A stretch of 64,000 bases of DNA from NCBI GenBank assembly GCA_019918135.1, contig WBZZ01005670.1:55001-119000 (forward strand), in the 5' to 3' direction. The notes under the pieces are model-generated. The model saw nothing but the letters and a program-made list of their open reading frames with translations, ran no database searches and was not told where the DNA came from. The position numbers and the translations under genes were made by a program. This DNA is from Paulinella micropora (lineage: Eukaryota; Cercozoa; Imbricatea; Euglyphida; Paulinellidae). Shown one piece after another: positions 9,352 through 18,550 of this stretch. Position 1 is the stretch's first letter; every line of letters starts with the position of its first letter.

Positions 9352-12300
9352 ATGTCCCAATATAAATCATTACTTGGTCTTAATGAGTTGGCTGTTGATA
9401 GTCTAAGCATACTTAACTTAGACTTAACCAACACAAACATAGTCGGTCTGAATACAGACAGAGTGCCAGAAGATGATGACCCAATCAATCTTTATTACAC
9501 TGACGGCCGATTTGATACACGGCTCGCTTTAAAATCAACTACGGACATTAAAGAAGGAAAAAATTTATACTACACAGAGCAACGAGTAAGGGATAATGAC
9601 GAATTCAAAGCCTCAACTCAACACCGCTCTAATACTTCCAATCCGCACCAAACCAGTTTATATAATTTGATTGACACAAACATATTTGCACAAGCAAGCG
9701 GACAATACTTAACTTACAACGATGTAGAAGGTAAATGGAAGAATACAGCCCTTGGTTCAAATTGATACACTTTCAGATGTAGTCATTACAGCACCAGTGG
9801 CGATGAATAGTTATCTAACATATAATTCAATAAACTGGGTAAATAAAACATTTCCGATAAATGTTGATGAAACAGGCAACATTCGTATGGGAAGGAAGAA
9901 TATAACAGGAGTTAATTTACTAAATGACAAAGGTGTTGATGAATGGATATTTGAGCATAATGATAATAATAATAAGGTGTCAGCAGCTGGAAGTATAGAC
10001 TCACATAGCGATGTGACAATATCAGGTTTTCCAGCAGATAACCAACTGATTATGTATAGCACGGGGCAATGGAGAAACACCACACCACCCTTTCTTAGAT
10101 TAGACGGCATAGCCAGTATGACGGGAGGACTAAATATGGGTGGTTTTGCTATTTCAGGGGCTTCATATAATGGAATTAATCTCGCTAATCTCGCAGTTGA
10201 TGGTTCGGTGGTTAAACTAACAGGAGACCAAACCATAGGAGGAATAAAAACATTTAGCAGTATAATAAATGCGAGTGCGGGGATTGATATGAAAAGCCAA
10301 AGCATAACAAATGTAAATTTGGTTGATGGTGTGGATGTTTCCGTTCTTGATACTTCGGTGGTTAAACTAACAGGAGACCAAACTATAGCAGGGAATAAAA
10401 AATTTACATCAACTTTAGAAGTAAGTGGTTCATCCAATCCTACTACTTTTGATGGTATTGGCATAGCCTTTGATACAAAAATAGGAATGATTGCAGCACA
10501 AAAAACAGCAACAGCGACTTGGTATCCGATACAAATAACTGGTTCGTATGTAGAGTTATATTCAGGTAATACTTTAATTATAACCGCAACTGGAACAACA
10601 TTAAGTTTGAATAACAACAAAATAACAAACTTAGCCACACCATCAGCAACAACGGACGGAGCAAACAAAAGTTATGTGGATACATTAGACGGGCGAAATG
10701 TGAAACTAACAGGAAACCAAACCATAGCAGGAATTAAGACATATAGCAGTGGTGTTGAAATAACGGGAAATTCAATCAATTCAACAACAAAGGGCACATT
10801 TATCGTTTTCAATTCTACCAGTAATATCGGCTCTATTGCTAGTTTGGATATGAAAACTGCAACATATTACAACTTTGAAATTTCTGCGAAAAAAATAAGT
10901 TTTATTATTGACGGGACGATTGTCGGTTGGGTAAATGCTTCGGGGCTAGATTGTAATAGTAGCAAAATAGCCAACCTTGGAACTCCGACATTAGCGACGG
11001 ACGGAGCGACAAAAGGGTATGCGGACACATTGGACGGGCAAAATGTAAAACTAACAGGAGACCAAACAATAACGGGAATTAAAATATTTAATGGAACGAG
11101 AAATGATATACGTGGGCTTACTTTGTTGAACCAAGCTGATTTTAATAATGTGGATATCATTAATGGTGGAAATATAACATATAATGGGGCGAGGATATTA
11201 AACCAAAATGAAGGAGATATATTCTTTTCACAGACATCAGGAGATTATCAGTATTTCTTATTTACTCTAAATACTGCTACAAGCGGAACCGCAGACCAAA
11301 GAGGTTATGTATTTACGAATGTGGCATTTGATGTAAAAGGGGCGGGACTTTATATTTCAAAACTTTTGGACAATAAAAGTGCTTCGTCTGACATTGTCCG
11401 TTTTAACAATGCTGGCGGTATGCGGTTTTATGGTGCTTTGGATATGAACTCAAACAACATAACAAATGGCGGAACAATAACGGGAACAACAATTACTTCA
11501 ACCGCGGGTATATCAACAACAACGATAACCGCGAGCGGATTATTAACAGCAGATGGAGGTTGTAAGTTATCTATTCAAAATAAAGCAGATGGAGGAAATG
11601 GACAGGGCATATTTATGTGGGATACAGACAACGCAGGATGGTGTATTTATATGGCACAACCAGGGGCAGGTAAAAGTCTATCTGGAGGGTCTGCGGTTGC
11701 AGGCAACGATATTTCAGGCTTTGCTGTAAGATTTAGGAGTGGTAATGCTTCGTCGGATGGTTTTGTGTGGGAAAATTCTAATGAGCAATTGTTAATGTCA
11801 TTAAATGGGGCAAACGGAACTTTATGGACAAAAGGATTGATAACGGCTAGTGCGGGGATATCAACAACAACGGCAACCGCGAGTGGATTAATAACGGCAA
11901 ATGCTGGGATATCTGTTGTTAATAGCACAGTCGACATACGCGGGGAAGCAAGAAGTGGCTCTCATGCTACACCAGTAGGATTATATGTAACGGGTAATAT
12001 AGGTCAATCTTCTGCTGGTGTTGAATTCAGACACAGCAACGGGACACAGGGAGTTGGTTTTGGTTATAATTCGATATATGCTACGGGAAGCAGTACCAAT
12101 CAAGATTTAAATTTTTATGCGAGGGGGACTGGAGTAATCTATGCTCAGAGTGATACAAGCATGACGACAGCATCCAGCGGATTTTTAACATTAAGAAAAA
12201 GACCATCAAATACGACCAACCCACAAATATTTATGAAAGCAGGAGATTCTTCAGGTTATGCGGTGGTAATGAATACAGGTGGATTATTACATGCTTGGTC

Positions 12301-12760
12301 GACTTCATTATCAAATGGTGAAAACAATACAGGATATGTTTATTTGAATGCGGGAGCAAATACATGGTCTTCTGGTTCAGACAGGGGATTAAAATCAGAT
12401 ATTAAAACACTAGACTGTGAGGGATGTTGTGAGAAATTAATGAAAATTAATTGTTGCTCATATTATTGGAAATCAGACGATAAAAAAGAAAAAAAGAGCC
12501 ACGGATTTATCGCCGACGAGGTTAAAAAAATATTTCCAGAATTTGTATCTGAAAGTGGAATGAAGGCAGACGACGGAAAAAGCATCCTTGAAGGAGTATC
12601 ATATATGGAATTTATACCAATACTGGTTAGTGCTTTTCAACACATGGCGGAAAGGTAGTTAATTTAGAAAAAGAAAATAAAAATCTTATGAATATATTAC
12701 AAGACCAAGCAAACCAATTAGCAGAAATACGAGCGGAAGTATTTTCAAATGTCCAGCAAT
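9352..12760 (+). pseudogene. PLV long fibre protein with S74 chaperone end (fossil)
   Basis: About 1,100 codons of coding sequence, broken with about two breaks. The middle has repeats of a VKLTGDQTIxGIKTF segment (at least four copies) alternating with NGTLITA-like beta-rich blocks, the pattern of trimeric phage tail fibres. The C-terminal region has SDRGLKSDIKTL, then HGFIADEVKKIFPEFV, the signature of the S74 intramolecular chaperone that folds and then cleaves itself from fibre trimers, followed by a short coiled coil. This suggests a host-recognition spike on the capsid. Upstream is an (AAATA)n-like leader and ATG at 9352. Confidence 0.8.
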
Positions 12761-13105
12761 AATACAACCAGATTTCACAGACCACCACCTATTATGGATA
12801 TGTATGGCGAACTAACTCCAGAATTAAAGTCTCGTGTTCTTGAAGTAGAACTAAAGACTGAGGAAAAAAAAGTAGAGCACGAATTGGAAGATAACTGGAA
12901 TTGTTATTGTATAAAAAACAGACCAACAGACAGCAGACTTATTAAATACTTATTTCAAATGGGTATCATCGTTGCCATTATAGCCCTTTGTATCGTGAGG
13001 CTATCTGAAAAGAACTTGCCGTGCGAGGTTGCTAATACTTATGTCGGAATTTTGACCTTACTCATAGGAATTTGCCTTCCATCGCCTTCTTCAAGTAAGA
13101 AATGA
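12749..13105 (+). CDS. PLV small membrane protein (fossil element)
   Basis: 118 codons. The N-terminal half is soluble and charged (LEVELKTEEKKVEHELEDNW), then come two hydrophobic segments, about residues 73-87 (MGIIVAIIALCIVRL) and 97-110 (YVGILTLLIGICL), with a short Ser/Lys tail. A virion or host-membrane protein is a reasonable guess. It follows the fibre gene closely on the same strand and converges with a minus-strand gene, overlapping it by about 15 bases. Confidence 0.55.
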   Translation: MSSNNTTRFHRPPPIMDMYGELTPELKSRVLEVELKTEEKKVEHELEDNWNCYCIKNRPTDSRLIKYLFQMGIIVAIIALCIVRLSEKNLPCEVANTYVGILTLLIGICLPSPSSSKK

Positions 13106-13354
13106 ACATTCATAGGTATGTGCCATATACCATCTATTATCACCCGCACACATTAAAGGCAAAGCCTCATCAAAACTACGACACATATTATTTCCGTTAT
13201 TTATGAAAACACACTTAAACTCTGTTTCTATTCCTTTCTGAATACAATAAGCACAACTCTCATTTTTTTTCTCACTGACCCGTGAGTAAAAGTCGCAGGC
13301 CGTCCGAGCATAAATATTAATTAATAAAAAGTTTATCATCATTAATATAATCAT
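13091..13354 (-). CDS. PLV small Cys-rich secreted or membrane protein (fossil element)
   Basis: 87 codons. A signal-like hydrophobic N-terminus (MIILMMINFLLINIYA) is followed by a domain with eight cysteines including CAYCIQKG, suggesting disulphide bonds and an extracellular or lumenal location. No family is assigned. Its start overlaps the start of the divergent gene at 13353 by two bases, so both promoters must lie inside neighbouring coding sequence. Confidence 0.5.
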   Translation of the reverse strand: MIILMMINFLLINIYARTACDFYSRVSEKKNESCAYCIQKGIETEFKCVFINNGNNMCRSFDEALPLMCAGDNRWYMAHTYECSFLT

Positions 13355-13718
13355 GGCTACTGAATATAAATATCAGCGGATTATTTTTCTGAGCAATGAT
13401 TTTGCTGGAGGAAGCAAAACATTTAATAAAAATATCCAAATGTCATTCACACCCACAAAAATGAATGTTAAGTTTATCCACTATATGAACGACCAGACCG
13501 AAACCAAAACCAGAATTCTTTATATGGACAGAATTGGAATTATTGGAATATTTGCGGACAGCACCACAACAAACATTTCAAACCTCTGTTATAATTTGGG
13601 TGTTGTCGGATGGACTGACGGACAATATACATTTAAAGTCCTTGAAACCGACAGCGGAAATATTGATACAGGAAATTTAGCAGGCCGAATTGTCATATGC
13701 TTAGAGTTTCTAGGCTGA
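13353..13718 (+). CDS. PLV small beta-rich protein, unknown (fossil element)
   Basis: 121 codons, intact-looking, from ATG to TGA. Mostly beta-strand-like sequence with no charged tails (for example ILYMDRIGIIGIFAD and GRIVICLEFLG). The pattern fits a small capsid-associated or decoration protein, but no family is recognised. It ends exactly at the right arm of the inverted module that leads into the ATPase gene. Confidence 0.5.
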   Translation: MATEYKYQRIIFLSNDFAGGSKTFNKNIQMSFTPTKMNVKFIHYMNDQTETKTRILYMDRIGIIGIFADSTTTNISNLCYNLGVVGWTDGQYTFKVLETDSGNIDTGNLAGRIVICLEFLG

Positions 13719-13843
13719 TATTTGTTTCAGACTACGTCTTCAACAAACATCGACAACCGATTTAATTTAAACAATAAAGAAAACACGATGTTTTAGAATA
13801 AGAGAGAGTGCGGAGCACGAATCACAATTCTAAAATATCATGG
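13717..13843 (+). promoter_or_regulatory. Inverted promoter-like module, right copy
   Basis: The reverse-complement partner of 8651-8776. The module ends in ttctaaaatatc followed by the ATG of the ATPase gene at 13840. The oppositely oriented copy ends the same way at the head of the integrase gene. The 4.9 kb between the arms (charged protein, fibre and three small genes) is thus flanked by inverted repeats. Confidence 0.75.
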
Positions 13844-14658
13844 AGAAGATTAACAATGTCAAGGTGAAGCCAGTAAAACAAGAGGGTGATGGAAACAAAA
13901 AAGCAAAAGGTTATAAATTATTTAATGAGCCGTATGCCAACATATTTCTACTCGCCCGTAAGAAGAGCGGGAAAACGACAGCACTCTTTGAAATACTGAA
14001 ACGGACTACAGACAGAAAAACCCGTATTGTCATTATTGCTTCAACGATACACAAGGACTACATTTATAAAGCAATGGTAAAGCACTTTAAGAACAGAGCC
14101 AACCCGATGGCGATTTATACCTTTCTTAAATCAGATGGTGTAAATGTTATTGATTATGAGTTAGACAAACTGAACAGACATGACGAGCAACACGAAGGAG
14201 AAGTAAAACAGGACAAAGAGGAAATAGAGAAACCACAATTTTTATACTTTGGAAAAGAAAAGAAACAGAGCGCCGCGGAGGCACCAAAAGAACGACCCAG
14301 CAAGTATATTTCTCCAGAGGTTGTTTTTGTTTTGGACGATTTAGGGAGCGGATTAAGAGACAAGTCCGTAAGTGATTTGTTAAAAAAGAACAGACACTAT
14401 AAAAGTAAGGTTATTATGTCTAGTCAGTATTTGAACGACCTACGGCCAGAAGCCATTAAGCAGTTAGATTATTTATTAATCTTTCCAAGCCAGTCTCAGG
14501 ACAAAATGGAACTCGTGTATAAACACTTAGACTTATCTTTTGACTTTGATTACTTTCTTCAAAAATATCACGAAGCAACAAAGGAGAGATTTAATTTTCT
14601 TTATGTCTCAAGTGTTGATGATGAGTTAAGAAAAAACTTTGCCTATCGCATGCGATAG
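13840..14658 (+). CDS. PLV genome-packaging ATPase, A32/FtsK-HerA type (fossil element)
   Basis: 272 codons, apparently uninterrupted. Walker A appears as LLARKKSGKTTA (about residues 33-44), Walker B as VVFVLDDLG (about 164-172), with a downstream SSQYLNDLRP segment matching the sensor region (about 197-206). This family pumps genomic DNA into capsids of Polintons, PLVs, virophages and many large DNA viruses. The insert between Walker A and B is Lys/Glu-rich. The stop lies inside a perfect palindrome that begins a pair of hairpins. Confidence 0.8.
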   Translation: MEKINNVKVKPVKQEGDGNKKAKGYKLFNEPYANIFLLARKKSGKTTALFEILKRTTDRKTRIVIIASTIHKDYIYKAMVKHFKNRANPMAIYTFLKSDGVNVIDYELDKLNRHDEQHEGEVKQDKEEIEKPQFLYFGKEKKQSAAEAPKERPSKYISPEVVFVLDDLGSGLRDKSVSDLLKKNRHYKSKVIMSSQYLNDLRPEAIKQLDYLLIFPSQSQDKMELVYKHLDLSFDFDYFLQKYHEATKERFNFLYVSSVDDELRKNFAYRMR

Positions 14659-14681
14659 GCTATTGGAGATTTTCAATCTCC
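14641..14681 (+). terminator. Two tandem hairpins at the end of the ATPase gene
   Basis: 14641-14660 is a perfect 20-base palindrome (gcctatcgca / tgcgataggc). It is followed at 14665-14681 by a second hairpin with a 7-bp stem (ggagatt / aatctcc, 3-base loop). Transcript ends at hairpins are established for some giant viruses; here it is an inference. Confidence 0.6.
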
Positions 14682-14746
14682 GAAAATTTCTCACAAAGAT
14701 TTAAATAATATTTTTAGAATTAATAAATATTTTTTTTCATAGTATA

Positions 14747-15060
14747 ATGGTAGTGAAGACAACTCGTGTTGAAGTCATTCCAACAATCGGCAAACGAACT
14801 ATTAACTCAAGCACCAACATGGCTGGAGGTAAAAAGAAAACTGGACGGAAGAAGGGCAAGGGGCAGGCTGGCGGTAAAATTAACTGGCAAAAAGTGGGCA
14901 AAACCGCAATGGCTGTTGATAAATTTCTTCGCAATAATTAATCTCTAGGACTGCGGGAGCATTAAGTAGCGTTGGGGTACCTTACGCTGGTAGTGTTGGT
15001 GCTGTAGCATCAAGACTGGGGTATGGTAAGCAGAAAGGGCGAGGAGCACTCAAGTTTTAG
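14747..15060 (+). CDS. PLV small basic then hydrophobic protein (fossil element)
   Basis: The first 64 codons are rich in Lys/Gly (GGKKKTGRKKGKGQAGGK) and followed by a weakly hydrophobic Ala/Gly/Val section ending in another basic patch. A small basic plus hydrophobic protein is common in Polintons and PLVs next to the ATPase and capsid genes and may bind DNA or membrane in the virion. The region appears to contain a break. Upstream is an aatattttttttcatagtata leader ending at the ATG. Confidence 0.45.
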
Positions 15061-15099
15061 TCCGCTTGCGGACAAACGACACAACACATGTGTTGTGTC
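15060..15099 (+). terminator. Two tandem hairpins after the small basic gene
   Basis: 15060-15073 is a 6-bp stem with a 2-base loop (gtccgc tt gcggac). 15078-15099 is a perfect 22-base palindrome (gacacaacaca / tgtgttgtgtc). The arrangement, a pair of hairpins starting at the end of the coding sequence, repeats what is seen at 14641-14681. Confidence 0.6.
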
Positions 15100-15134
15100 T
15101 AGTTTTAAAGATATTTTGTTTTAAAATTATGTGT

Positions 15135-15164
15135 AAATATTTTTTTGTTTGTTTATATACAATG
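15135..15164 (+). promoter_or_regulatory. Shared AT-rich upstream motif ending at a start codon
   Basis: The sequence aaatatttttttgttt, a gttt insert, then atatacaa and ATG. The same string, lacking the insert and with three extra bases before the ATG, lies in front of the minus-strand gene starting at 30722. Probably a promoter for virion-protein genes. Confidence 0.5.
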
Positions 15165-16658
15165 GTCGTCAAGAAAGCTAAGAAACAGAAATTAAGACCC
15201 CCGCGGGTTTATAAGAATAAGAGCGGGAAGCCGTATATTATCCAGAAGGGTAAAAAATATTATCTTAATTTCGGTAAAAAGACAAATGATATGAGCACAC
15301 TTCAAATTGTTAAACTTTTTATGAAATACTGGAGCAGACCAAAAGCAAAGAAAAAAACAAAGAAGGAAGACTTGCGAAAAGTCCAGAGTTTGTCGGAGAT
15401 TGAGCAGAATACGAGAACAGCCATTAATGACCACTTAGACAAACTCAGAAAGGAGAAATACGAAAAGATTGATGAGATTGACCAAAAAGAGAAAAAAGCA
15501 CGAGTTGATGCTGAAGAAGAAAAGAAGAGGCAAGAAAGAAAAGACATAGCAGATGCTAAGGAAAGGCAGGATGAGTTAGCAAGGATACACCGCAATGAAC
15601 TATCCGACATCAAGGAACGACAAGAACAAAAAGCCAGAGAACTAAGAAGGGAGCAAAAACTCATAGATGATGTAAAATATGAAGAAGATAGAAAAAATAG
15701 GATACAGGCATTACCACCGCCACCACAATATCAATATATTATGCCACCACAGCAGGGGCAACCACAAGAACAACAGGCACAACCAGAGGTAAAAGTTAAG
15801 CCAAATAAAGAATTTGAAGACTATAAAAAATTAATCATAAATTCTGGAGTTTTTACTCAAGCAGATATAGATAATTGGGTTCCTAGCAAAATACAAAGTA
15901 TAGCAGAAAGCATAAAACAATTTCAAGAACAAAAACTGACAATGGACCAAATGAAAAAATCGCTAGAAGCACAAGAAGCATTAAATAAAAATATAGGAAA
16001 CAAACTAGAGGAGGCTAAATACAGATTAATGTTGAAGAATGGATTGTCAAATAGTAATGTTGAAAAAAAACTGACTATTAAAATTCTTGGTGAAGCACTA
16101 AGGGAAAAACGTAAAAATGAAGGCCACGATGTTAAGGGATGGAACCAAAGGGCATCATGGATAATAGACAAAATTGTAGAACATAAAATAGATGTTGGAC
16201 AAAATAAGGACGAAGTAAAAAAGAAACTCGCAGAATATTTGGGCTTACAAACGGGAACTGGATTAGAAGATTTGATTAATAAAGTGTTTTCCGTAAAAAA
16301 CATTAAAAAGTACTTATCACGAAAAGAATGGGTTCATTCAATGAGAAAAAAAGATTATGTTAATGCTCTTATAAATAAATATGGAAATGAGCAACAGCCA
16401 CAGCCACAGCAACCAGAGCCACAGCCTGAGCCACACCAACCACAGCCAGAGGAGCCACAGCCTGAGCCAGAGCAACCACAGCAACCAGAGCCACAGCCTG
16501 AGCCACAGCAAGAGGAGCGCACCAACGAAGTTGGTGATGCGTCCTTTGGACAGCAACAGCCAGACGAACAAACTGGAGAGGGGCGGGGACTAATGACTTA
16601 TGAAATAGACGACATAATGAAAAAAATATGGATGGTATCTCGGAGCGATAGCCAGTGA
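15162..16658 (+). CDS. PLV large coiled-coil protein with Pro/Gln/Glu repeats (fossil element)
   Basis: About 500 codons from the ATG at 15162, chosen because the AT-rich leader motif ends there; an upstream in-frame ATG at 15066 lies in the hairpin region and is unlikely. The N-terminus is basic (KKAKKQKLRPPRVYKNKSGK). Residues about 75-190 are a long Lys/Glu/Arg coiled coil, then a PPPPQYQ linker, a second helical part, and near the end a run of QPQPEP-type repeats followed by VGDASFGQQ. The latter recurs in the protein at 29054-29473. It could be a scaffold or internal virion protein processed by the protease encoded just downstream. Confidence 0.55.
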   Translation: MVVKKAKKQKLRPPRVYKNKSGKPYIIQKGKKYYLNFGKKTNDMSTLQIVKLFMKYWSRPKAKKKTKKEDLRKVQSLSEIEQNTRTAINDHLDKLRKEKYEKIDEIDQKEKKARVDAEEEKKRQERKDIADAKERQDELARIHRNELSDIKERQEQKARELRREQKLIDDVKYEEDRKNRIQALPPPPQYQYIMPPQQGQPQEQQAQPEVKVKPNKEFEDYKKLIINSGVFTQADIDNWVPSKIQSIAESIKQFQEQKLTMDQMKKSLEAQEALNKNIGNKLEEAKYRLMLKNGLSNSNVEKKLTIKILGEALREKRKNEGHDVKGWNQRASWIIDKIVEHKIDVGQNKDEVKKKLAEYLGLQTGTGLEDLINKVFSVKNIKKYLSRKEWVHSMRKKDYVNALINKYGNEQQPQPQQPEPQPEPHQPQPEEPQPEPEQPQQPEPQPEPQQEERTNEVGDASFGQQQPDEQTGEGRGLMTYEIDDIMKKIWMVSRSDSQ

Positions 16659-16707
16659 TGAAATTTACAAACTAAATCCAGAAAAAAGAAAGCGATACGG
16701 ATTTATT

Positions 16708-17076
16708 ATGAATTTGGACAATCACAAACAAGCGGGGTCTCATTGGATTGCTATATGGGAAAGTCTGGATAAAGACAGGAGTGTTGAAGTGTATGACCCT
16801 TTGGCACTTTACGAGCCGACGGAAGACTTTCAACAACAAATGAAAAGACTAATTGACCAAAGCCACCCCGATAGTTATTTATTAATGAAGGTTAATCAAG
16901 TAAAACAACAATCAGACACATCAGACACGTGTGGTTGGCATAGTATGAGGTTTTTAATGGAGCGAGCAAAAGGTATTAAATTCAAATTTGGCAGTGGTTT
17001 CACAGACCTAAAAGAAGAAGAAGCGGAAAAATTAAAAGCACAGAATGGGTATGGTCATTTTGATACATACATATAA
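16708..17076 (+). pseudogene. PLV cysteine protease, adenovirus/Ulp1 type (fossil)
   Basis: A catalytic triad in family order: His in GSHWIAIW, Asp in VEVYDPL and Cys in DTCGWHSMRFL. In adenoviruses, Polintons and virophages this protease matures capsid and internal proteins. The open part from the ATG is 123 codons, a little short for the family, and the sequence just upstream also looks like protease N-terminus; the gene is probably broken, about one break. It lies directly after the coiled-coil protein gene. Confidence 0.75.
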
Positions 17077-17138
17077 AAGATATTTTCTAATATATAGATT
17101 TTTGAGGTTGTAGGTGGTTTCTATAAAAAGCACTTACG

Positions 17139-17453
17139 ATGGAGTATAAAGGCGGTCGTTCAAGTTCCATTTACTACATAAATAGTAAAAATAGAATAAC
17201 GGGAACAGACAGCGACTTTACACACGAAATCAATATGAAGGGGCTAGACAATCCCACACATTGTAAAATTCTTCATATTTATGTGCCGAAATCGTATTAC
17301 TCTGTGGCTTCACCATATAATACTTTTACACTCAGCGAAGACGGGTATGAGGCTTTAATTACGATACCTGAGGGAAACTACACAATGAACAACTTAAAAA
17401 ATAAGTTGTCTGAGATACTGACGGCAGACAGCCCGAAACGAAAAAAGCATTGA
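17139..17453 (+). pseudogene. PLV minor-capsid-like part (fossil)
   Basis: About 105 codons. The opening segment with YINSKNRITGTDSDF and the LHIYVPKSYYSV strand resembles the N-terminal part of PLV and virophage minor capsid (penton-type) proteins. Incomplete. A TATA-like stretch (tctataaaaagc) lies just upstream. Confidence 0.5.
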
Positions 17454-17694
17454 ATTTACCGAATATGTTAAGTGTAGCAAGTTGTGGGCTAGGTATTACG
17501 AACACTGAATTATTTGAGAATGGCAAAAATGAACTGGCTGAATTGTTGGAGACTGATGAAGAATTACGGATTGCTAAGCGAATTGAGAAGTCTGGAAAAG
17601 TAGTTATAATAGAAAACAACAAAAATTACAAGAGATAAACAAAAGAAAAAAATAACAAGCGAATACTTAGAAAAGATATTTAGTTTTACATATA
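17454..17694 (+). pseudogene. Unassigned PLV coding remnant
   Basis: AT-rich sequence with short open stretches, ending where the nested transposon begins. It is a remnant of PLV coding sequence and is not assigned to a gene here. Confidence 0.35.
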
Positions 17695-18244
17695 AACAAA
17701 GGAATCGGCCAAGGTGGGGGGGTCACTTTTTCCTAAATTTGTAATGACAAAAACATATATTTTCACAACATTCAGGAAATCGATAGAAATCATTTACCTA
17801 ATTGAGCAATGTATTAAAATGATATTGAAACATGTTTTTATTGATCGGAAGTCAGTTGGACTTCACCTCCGGAGGTGTGTCGGAACCGGTCCAAAACCAT
17901 GTATTTTACATATTTTTCTATCATTTCGTACTGCCGGAACGGATTGCATTGATCTAAATGATTGGTCCTTGCTTTTACAATGCTTACTAATCGTTTTGCG
18001 CTTTTTTTCTATTTAATTTATCATTTCCCTTTCAACAGACTTGAGAAAAACTGACTGAAACAGGAGGGAAAGGGGGGGGGGGGTGACAGCAAGGACTGAC
18101 AAAGCTGTCCGATGACGAGCTTCACGGAATCCATGCTCACAAAGAAAGGAGAAGCTGTGCTGATGAATTCTAAGCTATTATTTATTATTATTATTGCTTT
18201 GCTTGCCTCCACACTTAGGAAAAACATGTGACATAGCGATGTGT

Positions 18245-18275
<31 letters not shown>

Positions 18276-18300
18276 GCGGGGGGGAAGGGATGGGGGCATG
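17695..18300. repeat. Left terminal inverted repeat of the transposon
   Basis: Matches the complement of 28021-28595 along its length, including the ggaccggttccgacac block, the aagcattgtaaaagcaagg block and a GT/poly-G tract at about 18240-18284 near its inner end. A plus-strand ORF at 17714-18016 has an exact mirror in the right copy and is only TIR sequence read through. Confidence 0.9.
18240..18284. repeat. (GT)n and poly-G tract in the left TIR
   Basis: About ten GT units followed by a run of 26 bases that is G except for the break just after it (a single C, then seven Gs). The mirror tract lies at 28024-28052 and is shorter. Confidence 0.85.
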
Positions 18301-18550
18301 TCTGCACAAGGTTCCGCTCGATGGCGCCCAGCCTAATTTTGCCTGTTTCTTTTTACTTTCTCCAAATTGTCTAAAACAAAAAATGTTTTGAGATTTGAAT
18401 TCGATTCGACTTCTAGCCACAGAGCTATCGCCCTGCGCACCACGCAACACACATGTAAAACAGCTCAAGACAACTATGTCAAAGAATACATGCGCAAAAC
18501 ATTCCATACAACAAGCAAACACCTGCAATCAGGGCCAAAGAAGCAAACGG

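Noticed and set aside
9811-12000. Long minus-strand ORFs (9811-10668, 10867-11160, 11647-11937)
   Set aside because: Shadows of the fibre gene on the other strand, whose repeats and S74 end give a clear family.
17714-18016. 100-codon ORF with an exact mirror at 28274-28612
   Set aside because: It lies wholly within the TIRs and reads out through both; no motif. More likely TIR sequence than a gene.
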